Source of the DNA: Paragonimus westermani
Lineage: Eukaryota > Platyhelminthes > Trematoda > Plagiorchiida > Troglotrematidae
Length of the DNA: 64,000 nucleotides
Assembly: GCA_008508345.1 (NCBI GenBank)
Contig: QNGE01000133.1
Span: 205,206-269,205 of the forward strand
Direction of reading: 5' to 3'
Shown here: piece by piece, positions 1 to 12,133 of the stretch
Numbering within the stretch: position 1 is the stretch's first letter
Layout of the letters: the number at the start of each line of letters is the position of its first letter
The notes under the pieces: generated by a model
What the model was told of the DNA's origin: nothing
Seen by the model: the letters and a program-made list of their open reading frames with translations, nothing else
Databases searched by the model: none
Position numbers and translations under genes: made by a program

Positions 1-3000
1 ATGCCAACCATCTTCCAACCCCCAACCTGGAGGACCAGGAGATTGTGGTTTGTCAGACCTCTACCTGTTGGCCTGCCTGGTATGAGTAACTCTGTCCAGT
101 TTAGCCCAAAAAGTCATCGAGATGCGGAAGCCGTCACACCACGTCAAGGTCCAGTCTCATCAATTTGTTAGTGATATAAGACAAGTCTGGAGTGTTTTAA
201 GAATTTGAAGTGTCATTGGCGGAAATTAAAGTTAGGATTGACATATGAGCCTGAAATATCCATAAATAACCCTCAACAACCGAACTCAATCACCTACAAA
301 CCTTAATTCGATTCTGTCTAGTACAGTCAATCGTACATCAACAGAGTTAGTGATCGGGATATTTGACTAATTTAATCAAAAACGCAGAAGCTCGGTAAAA
401 TTTCAGAAAATTTATTTATTGGTGGAGAGTGTGGTTGATTTGTGAGTTGATTTCCTTGGGTCTGTTGGTTATAGTGCATTTCAAAGGAACACATTAAAAA
501 CTCGAACCTTGACTGTGCTGTCTGATTTCTTTGACTTCCATTACTTTGAGATGTACAAACACCAACGTTTGAACCTTATCCAATGTGCATGAATGACTGT
601 TGGATAAAGTCTTGCAGTTAAGTCCGAGCTTGTCAATTAAGACAGCCCCAGTTGTCAATTTATGTTGATGGCTGCTAGTTGATTGGCAGAGAAGTACTCA
701 GAGCAAGTGGTCAACGATAGCCCGGAAAGGACTCCAGCATTGTATAAAAAAAAGCGTAGTCATTCGGTTTCTTTAGGTCCAAGGACTAATCCTTGATGTG
801 TTAGAATGTCAAAATGATCTACGTTTCAAACTTCATTAGGCTGAGAAAGAACAACTGCTACTAGCTATTGATCGACATGTGAGCGTTGCATTACTTTTGA
901 AACTGCCCATGCTACTAATCTTTAAGACAACATTTGTGTGCGTGGCTGATGGTTACTTAAGAGTGACCAAGGTCTGCATTGTTAATTTGAAAATTAAATT
1001 GTGTTTACTAAGAATACCCGTGACCGACTTCAATGTGCGTTAAAGAACTGAGATAACCCGAAAAAACAAGATACTTTAAAGAATGCAGGTAGTATCGTCC
1101 CCAAAGTCCTGCCGGTGAAATCAAGTTAGAAGCGAAGTCCGCTGAATTCCCTGCTTATTTTTAAACCTACATAAGTCCTAACTTAGGAAACTAATTCATC
1201 GTTCGAGAGTTTGTTTGGTAAACCACAGTACTATGGAGTTAGAAAACTCGCTTTTAATACGATCTGGGTTTACCGTTTTGATAAGCTAAACACTATTGGT
1301 TACTAATAGACTAACACTTATCTAATGAAACGAAAATGAGGATCGGTTTTTGTCCAAACTACGGTGTATAAAGCGCCGTTAGATAATCCAAAACCAAAGA
1401 ATTTCTTAAAGCACGTAACACAGCCCCGGTAATTCATCACGAAATATGTTCTGAACGTCGAAGCGGCATTCACACATGAACGTGTCAGTGTTGTCATGTC
1501 GTTATGGTGACTTGTTCGATAGTGGAAATTACGAACATCGCTAGATGGTTCTGTAAGCACTCGTCCTCGATTTAAGTTCAACTTCGACTAAAAAGCATTG
1601 TGATTTTTATGCGTGCACTGGGACTGCCTTAACGTTATATTACACAGATCGCGATCCCCCACCTTGTTACATGAAAGAGTGTTCCGAACGTTGCGGGGAT
1701 TTTTAAAATTGAAGACTTGAGATTTGATGCATTGCACGGAATCCCTTGATAAAGAAGACAACAGCAGTGTGCTTGAGCGCTGTTGGCAAGAGTGCATGGT
1801 CAGTCATAAGGAAGGTTGATTACCCACCAGAGCTCAATTCCTTGGCATAAGGGGTGAAATAGCTTTCATTATATTACGTTTGGACTGCAATTTTTCAAAT
1901 TTCAAAACTTCCTATGCTTCATCCTTTGTGACTTTCGGAAAAGTAGGATATGGTAAAGCTGGTTCTTCAGTTCTCTGTTCAGGATCCCTGTTGTAATTTT
2001 ACTGAATAATTAGAACCCCAACTGCAGGACGTACTCATCGCTACTGTCTGCTGCACACAGCTTCGGTAAAGGTCTACATATACCTACAATACAGTATCCG
2101 AGATATCTGTGAACCATTTCAGTATATGTTTGCTGTAACTTTCAAAAACTTGCCGACCTTGGTTAGTAAACTCAGTTGTCTTGAGGCAAATTATCCTCAA
2201 CTTTCCAGAGTCAGGTGCGGACATCATCCGACAGACTTTCACGAAATCTGTTCAGATATCTATCCGTCAATTACGTAAATGTATGAACGCACCGGCCAAT
2301 GCTTTTCTTGTGAAAAAAGAGGCCTGGCGTTACGTGTAGCACCTTATATCTGAGAAACGCACGCGATATGAGGTCACAGAAAACGGTCAGTCCTTACTTC
2401 AAAATTTTTCTGGTTGCTTTGAACGAAAATTCCAACGTTAAAGAGGACGGTCAAGGTCTGACGGCTTCTGCTTCTGTTCTAGTGAACGATCATGCTTGTG
2501 ATTGTTTTTTAATTAATGCTTCACTCGTAGATCATTTAAGTATTTCAGATGAGTAACTTATACCATGGTTTCATAGAAATCTGACAGTGAAACGCCCAGA
2601 TTGTGTGGTAATTACAGTATTGCATAATTCCTTCTTTTAGAGAGTTCAAATTGCGCAACAGAGTATATGTCCTCTGGTTACTGGGTTTCAAACTTTTCCA
2701 CACGGAGGATTCCTAAAAATATCTGCTTGTGAATACCTCTGAAGGCGCCCATCAATAAGCTCTGTGTTGCACCATTTTTTTAGTCAGTGGCGGTCCTATT
2801 CATTGTTGACATTCTTCCGTATTTCAAATGTGCGATTTCACTCAGTGCACACATCTTCCGCCTGCAGCCGTAGATCCATTTGCGAATGCCTGACCAGCGA
2901 TTGGCTGACTACGAGAGCAGTTGAACAGACTTCCCTACTTATTTTTACTGCACAGCTTTCACTGATCTAGAAACTGTACTCAACCGGCTCATTGCCTGAA

Positions 3001-5456
3001 GAAACGGAGTGAATCTGCGTTAATCCATTTTGATGTCATGACTTGTCATTACGGATGACAATAAAATTGTTCGTGCGCGGCCGGTAAGTTAGACTTTTGA
3101 GGAAACCCACATTTAAACCACCGTGGTCCACTTATTGATAAACACTTGATAAGTATGGTCATTGATTGATGTCCGCTTTGGCCAATAGTCGATCGTAAGT
3201 CAACTGCTGACGCCATTTTTAGCACTCAGACTCCGGTACAAACTTAGTCGCAAACGTGTACTAGAACTGTCAGAGCCAATCCTTTGTCCAAAAGAGTTCT
3301 ATTTGGCTCAAAGAACTAGAATGCCGGCATTTAAGGTCAGCAACGTAATTTGAAGCAGAGTGGTTCTACTAGATTTTCGTTTGCACACCAAAGGCGCTAG
3401 TTTTTCGGAAAGTATCAACCTTTATCGTGGTTCTACTACATTACAGGAATGTCGAAAACGACGTTACCTGAAGGCATTCAGCTAGGCTGATGAAGGCTTA
3501 AACACTTCAAACAAAATTTCGGTGTTTAGATTCGGTCGAAGATACTTCTCAAAGTGGCGACGACCTAAGCTTGTTTATGGGAATATTGTTTAGCCCCGTG
3601 GACAGAAGAATGAAGCGCACAGTTGAGCCATATACTGAAACAGTCCACAAATATAATTTAATGTGCCTCACTCCATTCTTGAAATTATCGGTGGGCCGGT
3701 TGTTCCTCATGATGTTACACTGTTGTGTGAACGGATTAGGTGGTTGAAGAACAGGGCTAATTAAGAAGCTAACTGTCAGGAACTGATAGAAAGATGTAAC
3801 CTATGTCAAGCTGTGATAGGTGTAATGTTTACGCACAAACAAGTTATCACTTTTGAGCTGTTGTAATGATGTTTCCGATCTTGGCTTCCGAGATTTCTCA
3901 TTGCTTTGGTAATTCCGCGTGCTTGATGTGAGTCAGATTCCGGGATTAACGTACGTGGTTAATGATTATATTTGAACAATACTAAACCACAGCCCGGACG
4001 CTCGTAAAACCACATCCGTGACATGCATAAATGGTCCACACATGTAACGACACTTGACTTACAGAGGTTACACAGATCACTTTTGAAAAACTATTAATAG
4101 TGCTAACGAAAAAGCAAATTTCAGTGTATTGCAAATTTAAAGGAGTCGTCATAAAATGTACACAAATGGAATTGCAGGCACTCTGATGCCACCGTCACTA
4201 ATGCTTTGTGAAATGAACTGAGCGGTTGCAAGGTCTATTCGTAATTTTACCACCCAGTTTACGAGCGTGATAGTACCTAATCACAGCAACATGAAGAGCA
4301 CTAAACCAATAAGAGCTGAACGGAGTAGTCTTGCCGAGGTTCGTTACCTCCTTAGGACTAAAAATGTTTTGAGAATTTGACATTTGGTAGGAAATCCATT
4401 TCCATACAAGCCGCAATTTATTCATTCTAGAAGACTGTATTAGCTGGGCGATGCACGTACACTTTATTTTCAGAGTTCTTGGCTTCCTTTATTACGTCAT
4501 GCGGAATATCGAGGCCCATCCACTTTGAAATGGTACACAGTGTTCTGACACATCCACAGTAATTTTTTCAACTCAAAATACCACTACTCAAATATATAAG
4601 CATGATAAAGTGTCAGCAGTCTATTTCTGGCTGATTATACTGTACTCAACAGTAACTAGACAAAACTTTTTAACACCACTACTACAATACCGTTCCAAAT
4701 GATGCACCACCGCTTCCACCCCATGTTTTGTGGGATGCCGAGCAGTTCACAGACAATAACTATTCTGTGCAGCATACGAAATTGTCAACCTATCAGTACA
4801 CTAATGTATTATGGCACCACTATCGATTTTTCATTCAGTTGATTGTTTTCTCTTTCAGTGTTTTCGTACTAGCCGTTGGAGTTTTCTACAGTTAGGTTGT
4901 TCACTTTCAACAAAATGTGCACAATATTCCGAAAAGTTTGAACCCTCTGAAGGAGTTGTGAACTCGAAAGTGAGTTCTAAACAGGCGAGTCTTTTTGAAT
5001 GACTCTAGTGTTCAGGCATAAATGTATTTACTATTACATTAAACACGAAAATTATGCCTAAACGTGAGGATTCATAAGACGTCTAAAAGTTCTAAGTGAA
5101 GAAATATGGTCAAGTTTATTTTGCGAAATCCTTCAATAGTGCGCATTACCAAAGGTTCCTTTCTTAAAAATAATTCTCGTTTGATGAAAAATAGACAAAC
5201 ACTTGATGACAGCCTTTATTACTTAAAACCTCTTATTTATCTTCTTCTATCACTTTACTCCCTAAATCAGCGTCTGAAGTCACCCAGTTATTGTCTTTTA
5301 ATACAGTACAAGCACTTACTTGTCGGCCGAAACTTTATCCTTATCTTTAATTGTAAACAGCAGAACATCTGAAGCGACTAGTGGTTTTCCTTTCAAGTCA
5401 ATTTTCAAGGTCTATAATGTTATCATGATGAAAATTGAGACGATCGCTTAATTTAC
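1..5456. other. Probable intron or downstream part of the ferlin-like gene; no exon recognised
   Basis: This stretch lies downstream, on the minus strand, of coding exon 2 (5457-5512). The gene must continue toward or beyond base 1. I looked on the minus strand for the expected continuation of a C2 domain (a Trp-Asp-Leu-like segment, then an Asn-Arg-x-x-Gly-like segment) and found no convincing exon. All open frames are short and composition-like. I see no transposon domain or RNA gene. Confidence 0.35.
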
Positions 5457-5512
5457 TTCATTCCATTTCGGATCAAGGCAGTCTTCGATGACTTTTGTTT
5501 TCTCTGTCGTAC
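5457..5512 (-). CDS. Coding exon 2 of a C2-domain (ferlin-like) gene
   Basis: A 56 bp exon on the minus strand. It is preceded by a good acceptor (TTTATCTTACAG, ending at 5513) and followed by a GT donor at 5456-5455 (GAA then GTAAAT). The lone G left over from exon 1 (12037-12133) joins the GT at the start of this exon to make a Gly codon. The frame then reads GTTEKTKVIEDCLDPKWNE with no stop and ends on a codon boundary. This is the standard strand 3-4 part of a C2 domain: Lys-Thr-Lys-Val-Ile, then a Leu-Asp-Pro-x-Trp-Asn-Glu motif. Family knowledge: ferlin C2A domains carry KTKVI followed by NPVWNE at this place. Inference: the phase match, motif order and splice sites make this a real exon although it is far too short to show as an open frame. 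The next exon was not found and probably lies outside the window. Confidence 0.8.
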
Positions 5513-8500
5513 CTGTAAGATAAAACGATCAGTAGTTAAAATGGTTAACTTATGACACTGAAAAACGTATTGCTCTTTTTACTAAATTACATGGGAAAAT
5601 CGACCTGTTCAGCACTTTTTCACTGTGAAGCAATAATTGGGCGTCACTTGAAGGAGGTAGACAGTTCAAGCCTATGTCTGAAGCCAAACTATACTGTACA
5701 CAAGTCCTTCAGATAAACTAAAAGTTATTCAAAGTTTCGAGGTTCCCTTATCACATGTTTTTCTACATCACCGAGAAAAAAATTCACCAAAAAATAAGAC
5801 GTCATATCATGCATACTTTAACTATTATGAATACGCGTGACATGTTGTTTAGTCACCTTATCACTAACATCTGATGGTCGATTTGGGAAGGACGTTTTAG
5901 GTAAAATCTGACAACAAACAATAGGACACACTTTTGAATGACTGTTACAAGCTAAAAACATTTTGTAAGTTTTGCACGTTTGTCACACACAACGTACATA
6001 ACTCAAAGTAGACACTTGAATTACAAACTTTTCAAACTTTTGTGTCCATTTTAAGACACCCGTTTTTCGACAAATCTGTATTCGTATATGGTTTTCATCA
6101 GTCCCAAAAACGATATCCTTTCACGCTGACATTTAAATTACCTTCCAAAACAAAATATACAAACACGTGTTGATTTCTTCAACTTCAGACCAGAATTTGA
6201 ATTACAACTGCAACCATACAACCCTGTCCAGTTGTTTTGGACGTAGGAATTTACGTAAGACAGTGCTAACTGATTCTCATGAAAGCAGAACATTGTTTCA
6301 TTTAGATGTATAACTGAACGCATGCAGGAGAAGTTTATTACTCAAAAGGCTCGAGCTCATTTTTTGATGTCAGAAACCACCTTCTGGGTAGCCTCACCTT
6401 ATGGCAAAGTGCCTTATATATTTTTGTTGAAGATTCACTTATCAACTTTTAACCACAGTTAGCTGCGCAACCGCTTCAGCTATGCGTTCTGTTGTTATTT
6501 ATTTCCATATATGTTTAGATCTGAGGTCAACTATCACGCGCATCCCCAGACACAAAGCCAGAGGATCATCAGCTTTGATCAATGGTGTGATTAATTTAAA
6601 CGTGGATAAATCGGGAGCTATTTGCCACAAAAAAGTAATAATTAATGTGCCGCCATCCAAAGAACACTTCTGAGGGCACCTCCCAATAAAGCGATCAGCC
6701 AATTGTGAATAGGAGCTTCATGAACGGTCATTGATTGGCGGTTAAAAGGAGGAAGTCTTCTTGGGTTCCGTGTCAAGAAGTCTTGTAGGATGTTATGATG
6801 TTTCAGTCGTTAGTAACACCAGTCAGGTTATCAAATGCCAAATTTTGATTCCTTTCAATATATAAGTTCCTTGATAGTATACTTCCCAAGCGTGAGTTGC
6901 GTACACATGCCTATTTGGTGAACATATGATAAAGATTACTAGTGTGCTTCAAATCAGGTCTTGGTGACCACTGAAATGTACGTTTACTTGGAGAAAATGT
7001 ATTAACCCCGGTGGAATCATATAAAGCGCATTCATACATGGCACGAAACATGGATGGATACAGAGAAGAAAGTAATGGAAAAACTAATGGGTAGATACTC
7101 TATCACTCTTTCACCCGTACGTCGTTCAGGTGTTAATCGTCAAACTTGCTATGTGGCGCAGGTGAAAACAACTAGCTTTCACTGCTTATTCGCCAGGAAT
7201 GGGGTTCCTGGGGCACCAGCGTCATGTCATCTTATCCTGGAGGTAGCAGACTACGACCCTTGAAGCCTGAGCATAGACGTGTGCTTCCGTTTGAAGGGAG
7301 GCAAACTTGCAGTGTCAATCGGGTTGTGTAGGAAGACGCTTCAATGGGCACACACCATTACAAAGGAAACGTTGTGCCAACATATCAGTCGACCCAGTAG
7401 AACAGCTAATTTTAGCGTGTGCTTATGTATGTATGTAACTTCTGAAGTAAGCCACTGTGGGAGTGTCTGGAGTCGTTTAAAATACGTTATGTTAGATTAA
7501 TGCTTCCCATCAACAGTTCGGTTGGAACTACTTCAGAAGGATTAGGCCTGGTACATTAGGCTTGACTGCGCCAGTCGCTATATGCTGCACGGCATTGTAA
7601 GTATTCCAACCCGATAGTTTTTAGTATATAACGGAGCTCACTATAAATGTAGTATGATTATATTTAACGAAGAAGAACCCAAATGAAGTGGAAAACATGT
7701 AGTATGAATGAGAATGTGCTTATGAGTGGGGTCCGTGGGCAAGGTGTTTTTCACCAGAAATAAGCAAAATAAGCTGTGATTTCCTGCTGCTCTTACGGTG
7801 ATGAATTAGTCAGGACAGTTTTTGAGCGGTGTACAGCTCTGGTGTAATTCCTTTGCTGCTGTCAAACTGCGTTTAACAAACTTTAGCTGGTCACTTTTTT
7901 TCCTACGGCCTACGCATTCTTCTCCTTAGTTATAAAGGATCTTGGCCTAGAAAACATCCCACAAACAAAAAGAATGGCTTTTGAACTAAACTAAACTTCA
8001 ATCAACCTAAGCAAACGGAGAGAGAATACTAGATGCAAACCAAGTGATAGACAGTGAAGTGTAGTGTATAACATTTCATGTGCAAGTAAAATTTTGGAAG
8101 TTGAGGTATTTTGAAATTCCGACCAGAAAGACTGGAACAGTGGAAACAGGAACTACTGTAGAATTGCCACTAAAATGTTTTAAATTGCGCAAACGTCCAG
8201 CCTGAGGTGATGGATTTAGCCCCACTCTGAACGTTCAACGATAACGATAACGAAAAATGATAACTGTTAAATCTTAGTAGCCATGTTATTGCTGGCGAAA
8301 ACTGGTAGGAAAAATTGGGGAATTTACTGAAAAACGCCGCCAAAGCTAAGAGACAGTCGAGTTTTGTTAAAATTTCCCGAAAGGCATTTCAACGGCGCTT
8401 TATTTGAAAACCAAGAGAACCTGCTGCATTTCTTGAACGTTTACACAAATTATACATGAGCATTCTCACAGTTGGCCACTAGACCATACCAAGTGAAACT

Positions 8501-11500
8501 GACCTCCAAGTAGCCACCATTTTTTGAACCACAAAAATTACAGAGTATCTGCTAGAAATTTCAGACATGAAATATGTATCGCAGCAACGAGACTTGATGA
8601 GAAAAATACTTTGGCATTTGGACAACAAGCGTTTTCAACACATCTACTTTATCTACTGATGGATAACAAACTTTCTGTTAATCTGAATCGAACATTGATT
8701 GCAAGCGCTCAAGACCCTTGTGTTTCAACAATTTTCAGCCAATCCATTTTACAGCTCCTCCCCAGGTGATCGAATAGCTTCAGCCTCAGTCACAAACGGG
8801 TATGAATGTAATTTTCTGCATAATAATTCAATCATGTCTAATCTAAGATTAATGGCGCAGTGACCGATATGGATGTCTCATGGAACCGTGACAAAAATTT
8901 AAAACCCGGTTGCGTCAAAGGTGTGAACTACTGAGGAGTTCTAGTAAATGTGGAATTTGCGTATGGTAGTTCTTTCTGAAAGTGTTTAGCTGAAGAGTCC
9001 GTGGGAATGTCAGAGCAACAATTAACTAAGGGTAGTGTGTAGCTCGAATATGTTTATTTTTCAAATCGGATAATTTATCGCGCGTGTAACAGAAAATGCA
9101 TGGCAAATGTTACTTGTCGGCCTGGGCTATTTTCACATTAAAGTCGTGTGTGTAAACTGGAAGTACATGAACGTAAACTGGATGTGGTTCAACATCACTC
9201 GGTCCTAACGTCCTTTGGAACCAAACGGGCTATAAATAAATTTGCATTACGGGTAGGGAAATGCAACACACTTACTACATAAGTCCACATAAATATTATT
9301 TGCATTATACACTACACCATCTTATATGACTATGTACTGTGTTACATACACTACATACCGGCACACCACACTATATGGATGGAAACGCTGAAACACCTCA
9401 TTTTGCGTTAAGTAGGTTTTGGCTATCCAGTATACCTTCATTTAGTGATCAAGTCGGTGAAATGGTCGAAAAGTTAACTGTCATGCAAAGTGGTGTAAGA
9501 TCAGTGGCTACGCCACGAAAGTTTTCTTTGACACTCGTACGAGTGCAAACCTGGTGTGCGTGAAATACCAAAAAATATATGAGCTACTTACTTTGTGCCA
9601 TCTACGCTCTTTATTTCATCACTATCAATCATACTTCAGGACTATAACTATGTTTTGAAAACCCGAGAGGGGACTTTTAAACTATTACATATAGATGTGA
9701 GCATTCCATGTTGTCGGCGTACAATGTATGAAATTGTTAACACATTTTCATTCGTCATAACCGACCACACTGAGTGCCCGGTAAATATTGCTGTGGACCG
9801 TAGGATTCAAACAATTTGAGGCAGATTAAGCTTACTCAAGTGGCTCACACAGTACGTTCGACATAATTGTTTAGAAGCCAGGTGGAGTTCTGATGATAAT
9901 TAAAACTGAATCATTACGTCACCCGCTGCGCTGCTTAACAAAAATAATAGAAGACAACCTAATAATGTCAAATGTGTCCAAAGTAATTGAAGCAGTTCGG
10001 AAAAAGAATGACACACGCCTAAATTACATCTGTGTAGTGACTGAAAGGTAACCTTGGTCTGTCTAATGCACAATGTGTGAAATTCTTCTCTAGAGCCCAG
10101 AGCATAATGTACGTAAAATCGTGAAAACCCTTGCTAGCCACTTGCTTGCTGCATGCGATCGAGTTCACTTGTTTGATGGCTGGTAGGTCTAGACAAAACA
10201 ATGGCGCAACACATCTCCGGCCTCCTTAAGCGCTCGATGATCGGAACCTCAATCTCCGAAGCTCCTTCTGCGTATCAGTGCTGTTTAGCGCTGGTTGAGA
10301 TCTATTGTGATTATTGTATAAAACACGTTGGATCTCCCTCAACTATCCGTATTTTTACTTTGCTTCTGGTGCTTATTGCGTCTATCTGAGAAACGTACGT
10401 TCAATGCACGTTAGCAGTAACGCTGCATTTGATGGACTACAATAAGTATATTGAACAACACGATTGACAAAACAATGTTATTAATGTAGAGTCGGGATTC
10501 TCCGTTAGTTGTGATTATAGTCGCATGGTTCCATATGCCAGGTTTAGTGAGTCGTGCTAGTTGCGCGTGAGCTAGGAAGCCTGATGTGAATATATATCAA
10601 TTACAACAATCTAATAAATTATTCGCAATGTGTAACTTATGCACTTCATTTTAGTGTGATACAGGCAAGCTCAACGGCTAAGTAATTTTTTGAAAACCAT
10701 GGATTGTTTCCTTAAGTGGAATGCACACACGTTGCGCCATGAAAGAACTCATTAGTTGTTTTGGAGAGCGAATTGCCTGACGTAGTAATACAGTGTTAGC
10801 CCCCCTAAGCAGCGTTAGCTTGAAACAACTGGCCTATGATGGGATACATTCAGCGTTCGACGCGCTTGCCCGAAGGCGACGTGCATTGTTCGAGCAATCT
10901 ATAATCCTTCTGATCAGGACGGTTATGGACTAAATACTACTCTACTGGCTGACTTCTTTCCAAAGACCATTAAGAAACCCAGCAGGAACGCAAAATGCGA
11001 GCATTAGTATTGATTGAGTAAATTCGTATTTTGTAAATTTTAATTTATCTGCGAAATGGTTTTGCCGATTACCTCAAACTCCCTAGAGTCTGTAGATCAC
11101 TGTGGATGCTGAGAGCGCTAATTTGCGAATCCTGACCGGTAGGCAGGTGTTACCTATTATACCATACTTTGTAGGCCTTGAAAATTACACGAAAACATGA
11201 AACAACAGAACTGAACAACTGTAAATCAAAATAAAACGCGGTAAACAATTTGAGAAATATTTATTGAATTGTTTACCACGTTTCGTTTTATTTTACAATT
11301 GTTTAGTTCTGATATCTGACGTAAATAAATCGACATATTATTTTACCCGATAGACAGTCATTTTATATTTGTAGTTTCATGCTTGACATCACGCGTCAGT
11401 ATACCACGATCATGTGATTACAGCTACAAAAACTGAGGAAACGTCCACTTGGATGATGGTCCCCTATAAACGGAGACTTGGTGGCTACAGTTACATGGTC

Positions 11501-12036
11501 AGGGCACATGGACGTAGTAAAATATATAAGGCATACAACGTCAGGTATACTGTAACGGGTATCAACTGAGTGTGTACGATCTCCGAAAATTTGATGCTTC
11601 TTAAGAGTTTGTAACTTTTATGAAACTGAGAAATGCTTTCGTAATAAGCCTGACCACATTTGATGTTTTCAGTGGACACCTTACGAAATGTTACAGACAG
11701 CAATCAGTGACGTAGTTCACTTCGAATCGTCTCGAACAATGCTCAAGATCCTAGGATGAACGCACTGGGCGCTCAGAAAAACCGTACTATGGATCTTGTG
11801 ATGTAACCCTATGTCCTAAGAACCACTCAGGACCATGTGTAATAATCCTACGCCGTTTGGCGTAAGAGGATTCGGGGCAAGTGTCTTGAGACAACTTTGT
11901 ACGAGGACGCACAAAAATCAATAGTAAGGTGACACGGTTGAGCCTGACGGTGAATTAAGTCCCAACATTGACGTCACATTTCCAACAAACCATGTAAATG
12001 AAACAAAATATTGTACACACAAAATAAGATTCCCAC
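5513..12036 (-). other. Intron 1 of the ferlin-like gene (about 6.5 kb)
   Basis: The intron runs from the donor at 12036-12035 (CAAG then GTGGGA) to the acceptor at 5514-5513. It interrupts the codon for a Gly after its first base (phase 1). Inside I see only short open frames without recognisable domains, and one 45 bp-arm hairpin at 11206-11311. A small repeat of CGATAA lies near 8238. I found no transposon coding sequence in it. Confidence 0.7.
11206..11311. repeat. Imperfect inverted repeat (hairpin), 45 bp arms with 16 bp loop
   Basis: The left arm 11206-11250 starts CAGAACTGAACAACTGTAAA and ends GGTAAACAATT. The right arm 11267-11311 is its imperfect reverse complement, with 38 of 45 positions matching without gaps. 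The loop is 11251-11266 (TGAGAAATATTTATTG). Both arms are A-rich on one strand. It could be a foldback miniature transposon remnant or a local inversion duplication inside the intron. No flanking target-site duplication was recognised. Confidence 0.75.
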
Positions 12037-12133
12037 CTTGAAATTGTGCAATTACGTAGGGGTCACTTTTGCCTGTAATTTCTACATTGGGAAGACTGAC
12101 TGCCTCTTTGACTAAAATCTCTAGCGAATACAT
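12037..12133 (-). CDS. First coding exon of a C2-domain (ferlin-like) gene
   Basis: A 97 bp exon on the minus strand beginning with ATG at 12133. It encodes 32 residues plus one base: MYSLEILVKEAVSLP, then NVEITGKSDPYVIAQFQ. The GT donor follows at 12036. The pattern (hydrophobic beta strand, Leu-Pro, Gly-Lys-Ser-Asp-Pro-Tyr-Val, then Phe-Gln-Gly across the junction) is a classic N-terminal half of a C2 domain, including the Ca/lipid-loop aspartate in SDPY. It joins exon 2 (5457-5512) in phase. Having a C2 domain at the very start of the protein, with FQG followed by KTKVI, suggests a ferlin, a large multi-C2 membrane-fusion protein anchored at its C-terminus. Other proteins with an N-terminal C2 domain remain possible. 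The frame is open for at least 15 codons upstream of this ATG, so an earlier start is not excluded, but ferlins usually begin at this point. Confidence 0.82.

Noticed and set aside
9592..9612. TTGTGCCATCTACGCT shared with 52009
   Set aside because: A 16-17 base identity with no extension on either side; possible chance.
10201..10389. A 62-codon plus-strand frame ending in a hydrophobic segment
   Set aside because: No homology hint and antisense to the host gene intron; too short to support.
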